From assembly GCA_002314715.1 (NCBI GenBank), contig DCGY01000057.1:1-56516 (forward strand): DNA of 56,516 bases, in the 5' to 3' direction. This stretch comes from Lachnospiraceae bacterium UBA1766 (lineage in GTDB: Bacteria; Bacillota; Clostridia; Lachnospirales; Lachnospiraceae). The notes below the pieces were generated by a model that worked only from the letters and a program-made list of their open reading frames with translations, had not been told where the DNA came from and searched no databases. Both the position numbers and the translations under genes were made by a program. Below, piece by piece: positions 25,267 through 33,449 of this stretch; position 1 is the first letter of the stretch; each line of letters starts with the position of its first letter.

Positions 25267-27669
25267 ATGAGAATCAAGCGTGTTGAATGTGATCAGTTCG
25301 CAGGCGTACAGGATAAAGAATTACAGTTTGAAAAGGGTATGAATATTGTCGTAGGAGATAATGAATGCGGCAAGAGTACCATGATTGATTTGATTTATCT
25401 GATGCTTTTCAAAAGTGCAAAATTAGACGGCAGAAGCGACGGAGAATTTATAAAAAAATATTTCCCTCAAAAAGTAAGCGGAGTTCAGGGAGATATCATT
25501 GATGGCGTCCTGGTTTTTGAAACAGCGAAGGGTGCTTATAAGCTTAAAAAAGAGTGGGGAAAGGACGAAGCGACCTGCAGGCTTACCATGCCGGATGGTA
25601 CCTTGATTCGAAATGCTTCTGTAATCGAAGCAACCCTGAAGGAGGAGTTGGGATTTCGAGAGGGTGTATATAATGAAATCGTCTTTGCTTCTCAAAAAAG
25701 AAATCCGATTGTGATTGAAAGCATCATGCAGGCCTTGGATCGAAGAAAGCAGGATTCTCTTTCGGATACAAGAGAAGATTTGTCTTCTACTTTGACGAAA
25801 GCGGTACTGGAAACCGGCGGTATTTCCTTAGATAAGGTTGAAAAGGAATTAACCAACCGGTTGAATACACTTAGCGGAAAGTGGGACTTTGCGGCGGATG
25901 CACCGGAGGGTGGCCCCAAACGAGCTTCTTATACGAATGCATGGAAGGCCGGAATCGGTGAAATTGCTTCGGTATATTATGAAATGGATGAAGTACGAAG
26001 CAAGCAGGCGGACGCAGAAAATACCGAAAGAATTATCGAGAGAGAAAAATCCGAGATTCATGGATTGCAAAATCAGAAGAAAAGTTATGAAGACAAAAAA
26101 ACAGCCTTTTTGAAGTATCGCGGAACCTTGGACCAGATTACTGCGCTGACAAATACCATCCGTGTTCAGACCGCCCGGATGAAAGATCAGGAGCTGGCCC
26201 TTGAAAAGTGGCCGGTTGCCCTAAAAAACATTGATACTGCAAAACAACTACAGACCAAACAAAAACAGGCTGCAATCCGAAGCCTATATACGAGAGCAGA
26301 GAAGGCATATGCGGACTATTCTATGGCTCTGGAGGAAGTTAAGAAGTTGACGGAAGTGGATGATGCGGATATCAAGAATACCAGATCCCTTCTTCAGGCG
26401 AAGCAACGGGAAGAAAGTAAGCTTTCCGGAATGAATCTGGCTGCAAAAGTAAAAAAACTTGGAGATGCCAATATTCGAATTACCACCGTGGCTACCGGTG
26501 AAGAAGTACCCATTGAAAATGCGGAACTTAAGATTACAGAAGCAGTAATGATTACAATTCCCGGCGTGATGGAAATGCAATTGATGCCGGAGGGCGTAGA
26601 TGTAGAAGCGGTACAGGCAAAAATTACGGAGCTGGAAAAGACCGTAAAAGATATTTACGAAAAGTATGGTGTAAAGAGCCTGGAAGAATTATCTTCCCTG
26701 AAAGACGAATATGATGTCAAAAAGCAAACGTGTGAAAAACGAAAATATGAGTTTGAAAAGTCCCTTTCCGGAAATGACTGGGAGAAGGTAAAAGCGGAGA
26801 ATGCATCCGTCCCGGGCGATGTGGAAGATGAAAAAGAAGTGCAGCAACAGGTTTCAAGTCTGTGTGGTTCCAAATCCATTGATGCATATATAGGTGGTCT
26901 GGAGGCTCAGCTATCTGATTTTGAAAATAAATTCGGTAGCATGGACCGGTTACGGGAAATGCTTCAAAAGGATAAGGAAGAAAACGAAGCAAATCAGAAA
27001 AAGATTGATTCTATGGATGAAATCCCCGAGGAATATCAAGGCATTACGGATGCGGACCAGTATGAAAACGCACTTACAAAGAAAATTGAGAATGCTGAAG
27101 CAGACATAAAGGCCCATGATGAGAAGCTTCGTGAAGCAGAAAGAAAACTGGGAGAAAAATCGGCAGAAGAGTATCTGGATGAATCGCAGGTAAAGGAAGC
27201 CAGACTTTTGGAATTAAAGAACCAGTATACTCATTGGCTGAATATCTATCATGCGTACAGCAGACTTCGGGAAGAAAACGCCGGAAATCCGGTAGAGGAT
27301 ATTGAGCGTAAGTTTAACGAATACCTTCGAATCATCACAGAGGGTGAGCTAAAGCTGGAATCCATGGACGAAAGAATGTCTGTCCGTTTATCAAGCGGTT
27401 TGCATGCTCTTTCCTATGACATCCTTTCGGAGGGAACCAAGGATACCATTTCTTTGGCATTTCGATTGGCTATGCTGGAGCATTTATATCCGGATGGAGA
27501 TGGATTGGCAGTATTTGATGATCCTTTTACCGACATGGATCCTACCCGCGTCATGCAGTCTTGTAAGCTGATACAGAAGTTTGCGGAGAACAATCAGGTG
27601 ATTTTCATTACCTGTGATGAAAAGTACAAGTCCTTGTTAAGCGGAAATGTGATTGCGGTTAGCAGATAG
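25267..27669 (+). CDS. SMC-like ATPase, Rad50/SbcC-YhaN type
   Basis: An 800-residue partner of the nuclease. Walker A is at residue 30 onward (GDNECGKST). The C-terminal lobe carries the signature ILSEGTKDTISLAFRLA and Walker B LAVFDDPFTDMD. Two coiled-coil blocks, about 210-390 and 450-690, flank a central beta-rich segment of about 60 residues (ITTVATGEEVPI and following). No CxxC zinc-hook motif is present in the centre, which sets it apart from Rad50 and SbcC and nearer to YhaN-type proteins. It is about 250 residues shorter than E. coli SbcC. A role in repair is likely; phage or plasmid defence is possible. Confidence 0.88.
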   Translation: MRIKRVECDQFAGVQDKELQFEKGMNIVVGDNECGKSTMIDLIYLMLFKSAKLDGRSDGEFIKKYFPQKVSGVQGDIIDGVLVFETAKGAYKLKKEWGKDEATCRLTMPDGTLIRNASVIEATLKEELGFREGVYNEIVFASQKRNPIVIESIMQALDRRKQDSLSDTREDLSSTLTKAVLETGGISLDKVEKELTNRLNTLSGKWDFAADAPEGGPKRASYTNAWKAGIGEIASVYYEMDEVRSKQADAENTERIIEREKSEIHGLQNQKKSYEDKKTAFLKYRGTLDQITALTNTIRVQTARMKDQELALEKWPVALKNIDTAKQLQTKQKQAAIRSLYTRAEKAYADYSMALEEVKKLTEVDDADIKNTRSLLQAKQREESKLSGMNLAAKVKKLGDANIRITTVATGEEVPIENAELKITEAVMITIPGVMEMQLMPEGVDVEAVQAKITELEKTVKDIYEKYGVKSLEELSSLKDEYDVKKQTCEKRKYEFEKSLSGNDWEKVKAENASVPGDVEDEKEVQQQVSSLCGSKSIDAYIGGLEAQLSDFENKFGSMDRLREMLQKDKEENEANQKKIDSMDEIPEEYQGITDADQYENALTKKIENAEADIKAHDEKLREAERKLGEKSAEEYLDESQVKEARLLELKNQYTHWLNIYHAYSRLREENAGNPVEDIERKFNEYLRIITEGELKLESMDERMSVRLSSGLHALSYDILSEGTKDTISLAFRLAMLEHLYPDGDGLAVFDDPFTDMDPTRVMQSCKLIQKFAENNQVIFITCDEKYKSLLSGNVIAVSR

Positions 27670-27692
27670 GGAATGATTTTAAGGAGAACTAC

Positions 27693-29939
27693 ATGAGATA
27701 CATATACAGCATGATACTTTTTATATGCTCCATATTGGCGTTTTATCTTTCAACGCGAATGTTTTATAACAAAAACTACAAAAAACCAATGCACAGAGCT
27801 TTTTCTGTCACTGCTTTTGGTAGTGGATTATGGAGTTTGGGCTATGCCGGCATGCTTTATTTTGACGAAGTGAAAAAATTCATGACCTGCCGGGCCTTCG
27901 GTATGTTTGGCCTTTTTCTCTTCATTATTGCCGCACAGGTTATGATTCAACTGTTGGTAGGATATAAGGGAAAAAAGTACTATATTATTTATACCGAAAG
28001 TGTCTTGGCTGCATTTGTATTGTTTTTGGTGTTGAAGAGGGGGAGTGTCACCCATGTGCTTACGCCCAATGGAATTGTTACCGCATTTGTAAGTCAATGG
28101 ACTTCGCTGATTTATACCGGTTTCACAATCTTGATTGCGTTGGTATTCGTTGCCATGTCGATTCATTTGATGACGAAGAAGCATCGTAAGAGTGTCAGGG
28201 CCTTCGGTAGAAACCTTCTGGTGGTAGAGATTATCATCGTATTTGGTATGATGATTGATACGGTGTTACCTGCACTTGGAATGAATTTGAATATCCCTGC
28301 CAGTACCATGATACAGTTTATTGGTCTTGAGATTGTGTACCGTACACTTCATATGTCAGAGAGAAACAAGATTAGCATCCGCAATCTGACCGGATATATC
28401 TATGATTCCATGAAGTCTCCGATTTTTGTATTTGATCAGTATCATCATTTGATCATTGCAAATAAGTTTGGAAAAGAAGCGATTTCACTGCAATCCGATG
28501 GGGAGATGGAAGGCTTTGATTTTTGGAAAGAAGTATTTCAGTCGGAACCGCCGAAAGCTATTGATCAGTGCAAAACCACACTGGAAATGGAACAATATTA
28601 TGAAAAGGGTGGTATTTACTGTCATCTTTACATAGACCCTTTGTTTGATGAATATAAGGATTATGTAGGGTACTTAATGATGGCTTCCGATACCACTGCG
28701 TATTATAAACATACCAAAGAACTTGAGGAAGCGAAAAACGAAGCCATGAAGGCCAATAAAGCAAAGAGTGTCTTTTTGGCGAATATGTCCCATGAGATTC
28801 GTACACCCATGAACTCTATTTTAGGATTCTCCGAGCTTGGTTTGCAGGATAATATTGATGAGAAAGCCAAGGGTTATCTGGAGGATATTCATGGTTCGGC
28901 AGAAAATCTATTGGGCGTTATCAATGATATTTTGGATTTTTCAAAAATAGAGTCCGGTAAAATGGAATTGGTAAATTCTGCTTATGATACAACGGAATTG
29001 TTCAAGGATGTGGAGCGTGTAATGTCCATGCATGCTTCTAAAAAGGGGTTAAAATTTGTTAGTGAAATCAATCCCAATATTCCCAGAGTTTTGAATGGTG
29101 ACCGTGTAAAGGTTCGAGCAGTTTTGATTAACCTGTTGAACAATGCGGTGAAATATACCAAGGAAGGTTCGGTTACCTTAAAGGTTGATTATGAAATGCT
29201 TTCTCAAACTGAGGAGGACATTGCAAAGAAGAAGCGTTACATGGAGATGAAGGTTCAGGTTGTGGATACCGGAATCGGTATTCGTAAGGAAGAACTTCCC
29301 AAGGTATTTGAGTCCTTCCAGCGTGTGGACCAGGCCACAAACCGAAATACGGAAGGTACCGGTCTTGGCCTATCGATTACCAAGGGCTTTGTAGAGTTGA
29401 TGCAGGGTACACTGGAAGTGGATAGCGTTTATGGAGAAGGATCTGTATTCCGCGGAAGCTTTGTACAGGAGGTTTTGGATGAAACCCCTATTGCCCAAAA
29501 AGAAGAGGCGTCTCAGAAGGCAAAAAAACAAAATATTCAGCTGAAGAATGTCAGAATATTATCGGTGGATGATAATAAGGTTAACCTGAAGCTGGTGCGG
29601 GCCTTTTTGGGAAAATGCGGTGGAATCATTACAGATGCTTCTTCCGGTGAAGAGGCGATTCGATTATGTAAAGAGAATACATTTGATGTGATTTTTATGG
29701 ACCAAATGATGCCGGAAATGGATGGCGTGGAGGCAATGCAAAGAATTCGTGAACTTGGCGGAATCTATGAAAAGGGCGGAGCTTGTAAGATTATTGCATT
29801 AACTGCAAATGCCATTGAGGGTACCAGAGAAGAACTGATGAGCCAGGGATTTGATGAGTATCTTGCAAAGCCCATGAACTTTGATGCGTTGAATGAGAGA
29901 CTATCGAAGCTTTTGCCCGAAGATATCTGGGAAATGTAG
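27693..29939 (+). CDS. Hybrid sensor histidine kinase
   Basis: A 748-residue kinase with about seven membrane helices in residues 1-225, a PAS-like region near 235-345, HisKA with the phosphorylated His367 in MSHEIRTPMN, a HATPase domain from about 465 to 600 (DTGIGIRKEELP and EGTGLGLSI), and a C-terminal receiver from 620 with phospho-acceptor Asp670 in FMDQMMP. Phosphate would pass from His367 to Asp670 within the same protein; no Hpt protein or separate regulator lies beside it. AAGGAG precedes the ATG. It starts 24 bp after the SMC-like gene. Confidence 0.92.
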   Translation: MRYIYSMILFICSILAFYLSTRMFYNKNYKKPMHRAFSVTAFGSGLWSLGYAGMLYFDEVKKFMTCRAFGMFGLFLFIIAAQVMIQLLVGYKGKKYYIIYTESVLAAFVLFLVLKRGSVTHVLTPNGIVTAFVSQWTSLIYTGFTILIALVFVAMSIHLMTKKHRKSVRAFGRNLLVVEIIIVFGMMIDTVLPALGMNLNIPASTMIQFIGLEIVYRTLHMSERNKISIRNLTGYIYDSMKSPIFVFDQYHHLIIANKFGKEAISLQSDGEMEGFDFWKEVFQSEPPKAIDQCKTTLEMEQYYEKGGIYCHLYIDPLFDEYKDYVGYLMMASDTTAYYKHTKELEEAKNEAMKANKAKSVFLANMSHEIRTPMNSILGFSELGLQDNIDEKAKGYLEDIHGSAENLLGVINDILDFSKIESGKMELVNSAYDTTELFKDVERVMSMHASKKGLKFVSEINPNIPRVLNGDRVKVRAVLINLLNNAVKYTKEGSVTLKVDYEMLSQTEEDIAKKKRYMEMKVQVVDTGIGIRKEELPKVFESFQRVDQATNRNTEGTGLGLSITKGFVELMQGTLEVDSVYGEGSVFRGSFVQEVLDETPIAQKEEASQKAKKQNIQLKNVRILSVDDNKVNLKLVRAFLGKCGGIITDASSGEEAIRLCKENTFDVIFMDQMMPEMDGVEAMQRIRELGGIYEKGGACKIIALTANAIEGTREELMSQGFDEYLAKPMNFDALNERLSKLLPEDIWEM

Positions 29940-30022
29940 AGCATTTTGATTTTGTGGGTATTTCGAGAAAGAATGACGATTATTCGGATAAGAAACACGA
30001 CTGCATGGAAAGAGGAACAGTT

Positions 30023-30601
30023 ATGAAGAAAAGATTGAAGATTACCATGAACGCACCGGTGGTTCTGTTGCTGGTTGCATTCAGTTGTATTGCTACTTTC
30101 TTGAGCTATGCAACAAACGGACAAATGGGAAGGTTCTTGTTTATGACGTATCATTCTTCCCTTTTATCGCCGCTTACCTGGCTGCGTGCCTTCACCCATA
30201 TCTTTGGTCATGCAGGTTGGTCACATTTGATCGGAAACATGAGCTACATCCTACTACTTGGTCCTATGTTGGAAGAGAAGTATTCCTCCAAAACGTTAGC
30301 ACAGGTTATCGCGATTACTGCATTTGGAACCAGTCTTGTGAATTATATCCTGTTTCCCAACGTGGGGCTGTGCGGTGCAAGCGGAGTGGTATTTGCCTTT
30401 ATCCTGCTTTCTTCGTTTACCAGTTTTCGCGAGGGAGAGATTCCGATTACCTTTCTCCTGGTATCGGTTCTCTTTATTGGCCAACAGGTATGGGAAGGAC
30501 TAACGGTCCAGGATAATATCTCTAATATGGCACATATTGTGGGCGGTATCATTGGCGGGGCCATTGGATATGAACTAAATAAAAAGTCAAGACGAAGATA
30601 G
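30023..30601 (+). CDS. Rhomboid family intramembrane serine protease
   Basis: A 192-residue membrane protein with six predicted helices. The catalytic serine is Ser120 in GASG and the catalytic histidine is His171 in NMAHIVGG; GxxxG packing motifs follow. The HLIGNMS segment near residue 67 supplies the conserved His-Asn of the second helix. It would cut helices of membrane proteins. I start at 30023, with AGAGGAAC upstream; the longer frame from 29954 adds a charged segment without a ribosome site. It sits between two signalling genes. Confidence 0.88.
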   Translation: MKKRLKITMNAPVVLLLVAFSCIATFLSYATNGQMGRFLFMTYHSSLLSPLTWLRAFTHIFGHAGWSHLIGNMSYILLLGPMLEEKYSSKTLAQVIAITAFGTSLVNYILFPNVGLCGASGVVFAFILLSSFTSFREGEIPITFLLVSVLFIGQQVWEGLTVQDNISNMAHIVGGIIGGAIGYELNKKSRRR

Positions 30602-30630
30602 AAATATGATTTATAAAACGAGGTATGTAA

Positions 30631-32919
30631 ATGAAAAATAGACGTTCGTACGGAAGCAAAATCATTCTTTTCTTTTGTGCATTTATGCTTCTGTTTCGTA
30701 TAAATTCCATAAATACCGAGGCTTCTGAAGCTGGTTCCAAGGTGGTTCGTGTCGGATGGTATCAGAGCGATATGTTCCAGGAGGGAATGTCGGATGAGGA
30801 AGAAAAAAGTGGATATTGTTATGATTATCTTCAAAAGGTGGCTGATTATACAGAATGGCAGTATGAATATGTTTATGGCGACTGGACGGAATTATATCAG
30901 AAACTTTTGAACGGCGAAATCGATTTCCTTGGTGGCGTGTCCTGGACACAGGAGAGACAGTATCGGATGCATTTCCCGGATGAAGAAATGGGTGTGGATC
31001 ATTATTACATATATAAACACAGTGATGACACTTCTATTACGGCGGATGATTTGACTACCTTATCCGGGAAAAAGATAGGTGCAATTACAAATAACCAAAT
31101 CACAACGCTTATTCAGCAATGGATGAGTGAAAATGACATAGACATGGAGATGGTCTATTTTGGCAGCTTTGACGAGCAGAAAATCGCTTTTCAAAAGGGG
31201 GAAATTGATCTTTTTGGACAGACCATCTATAACTCGGTCGGTATAGATGATATTGCGTCTGTTGTCAATATAGGTAAAGAATCCTTTTATATGGCGGTAA
31301 GCAGGAGCCGAAAAGATTTGGTTCGGGAGTTGAATGCAGCAGTTTCTACGATGACTTCCACATCCCCTTTTATTTTACAAAAGATGCAGGATGAGAATTA
31401 TGGCGCCCGACTTGCCAATAGTACAATGTCAGATACGGAAAAAGCGTGGCTTTTCGATCATTCGGTGTTAAAGGTTGGCTATTTGGATGATTATCTGCCT
31501 TATTCCGATCAAGATGAGGATGGAATTGCCAAGGGACTTATGACAGATGTTTTGAAGGCTATTTTAGAGGCTTTGGAAATCTCGGATTCCGTTTCCCTTC
31601 AGTACGAATGCTATTCGAAATATAAAGAGATGATTACGGCGTTGAACGAGGGAGCAATTGATATCGCCTTTCCGGTCTACGGGAACCTATGGAATTTGGA
31701 ACAGGATGGAATTGATGCTACTTCTGCCGTATTAAGCGGATCGGAGTCCTTATTTTATAAAGGAACCTATGACAAAGCCAATATTCAAAGAATTGCTGTA
31801 AATAAAAACAACGGAATGCAGATTGCCTATAGCAATAAGATGTTTCCGGATGCAAGACTGGTTCCCTGTTCTTCCATTGAGGACTGTCTGAATTCCGTAT
31901 TATCCGGAGAATCAGAAGGAACGATAATCAATACACTTCGAACAACGCTTGTTACCGATAATGCCAAGTACAGTTCGTTATCCAGTGTCCAGCTGCCGGT
32001 TCAGGAGGAGCGTTGTTTTGGAGTAGACGATTTAAATACCGAACTACTTTTGATATTAAATAAAGGTCTTGCTCTGTTGGGAGATTCCTATGGAATCGAA
32101 AACTCCTATAAATATATGGGAGGGTTGACGCAATACACTACAATGGATTTTGTTCGCGACCATGTTAAGGAATTGGGAATTACGGCTGCGGTTTTCGGTG
32201 GATTGGCTTTTCTGACGCTTGTAATTGCCTTATTAAAGAGAGGAAAGTATACTACCAGATTAACAGAGGAAGTAAATCGCCAAACAAAACATATATATGA
32301 TATCCAGAATTCTGTAGTGTTGGGCCTGGCAAATATGGTGGAAAATCGAGATGATAATACCGGTGGTCACGTTAAGAGAACCAGCGATGTCATCGGTTTT
32401 CTGGTAGAGGAATTGCAAAAGCAGGGTATTTATCGTGTAGATGACCAAAAGGCTTTAGACATTGTCAGGGCGGCTTCCACCCATGATTTGGGAAAGATTT
32501 CTATCGACAGTGCAATTCTTTGTAAACCGGCAAGACTTTCTCCGGATGAATATGAAGTGATGAAAACTCATGCGCCCAAAAGCGGGGAAATTGTACAAAT
32601 AATTTTGGATGGCGTGGAGGAGCAACATTTTGTGGATGTGTCCTATAACATAGCCAGATACCATCATGAAAGATGGGATGGAAAAGGATATCCGGACGGC
32701 CTGAAGAGGCGCGAAATCCCCATAGAAGCCAGAATTATGGCGATTGCCGATGTCTATGACGCATTGGTAAGCAAACGCTGTTATAAGGAACCTATGAGCT
32801 TTGAAGAGGCTTTTAAGATTATGATGGATAATATGGGCACGCAATTCGATCCTTCCTTAAAGTCGGTGGTGATTGCCTGCAGAGAAAAGATGGAAGCATA
32901 TTATACACAAAATGCTTAA
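30631..32919 (+). CDS. HD-GYP phosphodiesterase with two solute-binding sensor domains
   Basis: A 762-residue protein. An N-terminal signal or membrane helix (residues 8-28) is followed by two family-3 solute-binding domains in tandem, about 33-255 (opening VRVGWYQSDMF) and 270-500 (opening LKVGYLDDYLPYS). A membrane helix at about 517-540 leads to the HD-GYP domain at 560-755, with His618 in THDLGK and HHERWDGKGYP. The external domains would bind an amino acid or other small solute and tune hydrolysis of cyclic di-GMP inside. The ATG has an ACGAGG site. It lies 29 bp after the rhomboid gene. Confidence 0.9.
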   Translation: MKNRRSYGSKIILFFCAFMLLFRINSINTEASEAGSKVVRVGWYQSDMFQEGMSDEEEKSGYCYDYLQKVADYTEWQYEYVYGDWTELYQKLLNGEIDFLGGVSWTQERQYRMHFPDEEMGVDHYYIYKHSDDTSITADDLTTLSGKKIGAITNNQITTLIQQWMSENDIDMEMVYFGSFDEQKIAFQKGEIDLFGQTIYNSVGIDDIASVVNIGKESFYMAVSRSRKDLVRELNAAVSTMTSTSPFILQKMQDENYGARLANSTMSDTEKAWLFDHSVLKVGYLDDYLPYSDQDEDGIAKGLMTDVLKAILEALEISDSVSLQYECYSKYKEMITALNEGAIDIAFPVYGNLWNLEQDGIDATSAVLSGSESLFYKGTYDKANIQRIAVNKNNGMQIAYSNKMFPDARLVPCSSIEDCLNSVLSGESEGTIINTLRTTLVTDNAKYSSLSSVQLPVQEERCFGVDDLNTELLLILNKGLALLGDSYGIENSYKYMGGLTQYTTMDFVRDHVKELGITAAVFGGLAFLTLVIALLKRGKYTTRLTEEVNRQTKHIYDIQNSVVLGLANMVENRDDNTGGHVKRTSDVIGFLVEELQKQGIYRVDDQKALDIVRAASTHDLGKISIDSAILCKPARLSPDEYEVMKTHAPKSGEIVQIILDGVEEQHFVDVSYNIARYHHERWDGKGYPDGLKRREIPIEARIMAIADVYDALVSKRCYKEPMSFEEAFKIMMDNMGTQFDPSLKSVVIACREKMEAYYTQNA

Positions 32920-32970
32920 AGCATATAAGGAAAAGAAATAATCAACAGGGAATGTTAATGAGGTGGCGAC

Positions 32971-33381
32971 ATGGTAAAAACAATCGTAAAGGATCCTTTA
33001 TTCCTTGCCGGGAAATCAGAGCCGGCAACAGAAGCGGATAAGCAAATTATTGTAGATTTGCTGGATACTCTTCGGGCGAATCTGGATCATTGTGTCGGAA
33101 TGGCGGCGAATATGATAGGTGTAAAGAAAAATATTATCGTGGTAGCAGCCGGTCCTTTTCAGTTTGCAATGGTGAATGCGGTCATTACGAAGAAAACAGG
33201 AGCTTTTCATACAGAGGAAGGTTGTTTATCCTTAGAAGGTGTCAGACCCTGTACCAGATATAAAGAAATAGAGGTGGATTATCTGGATCAGAATTTTAAG
33301 AAACAACATGGTAAGTACACCGGATGGACTGCTCAAATTATCCAACACGAGCTTGACCATGTGGCAGGAATAGTGATATAA
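32971..33381 (+). CDS. Peptide deformylase-like protein, probably non-canonical
   Basis: A 136-residue PDF-fold protein. Motif II is present as EGCLSL and motif III as QHELDH, so the metal ligands Cys, His and His and the catalytic Glu are intact. Motif I, normally GVGLAAPQIG, reads CVGMAANMIG here, replacing the oxyanion-binding glutamine with methionine. The protein is also shorter than housekeeping deformylases (150-190 residues). Similar short clostridial versions exist. It may act on other formyl substrates or be weakly active. GAGGTGG precedes the ATG. Confidence 0.8.
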   Translation: MVKTIVKDPLFLAGKSEPATEADKQIIVDLLDTLRANLDHCVGMAANMIGVKKNIIVVAAGPFQFAMVNAVITKKTGAFHTEEGCLSLEGVRPCTRYKEIEVDYLDQNFKKQHGKYTGWTAQIIQHELDHVAGIVI

Positions 33382-33449
33382 GGAATTGTTATAAAACATA
33401 AGGTAAAATAGAACAATTCGACATTCTACGATAAAAAGGTGAATAAACG

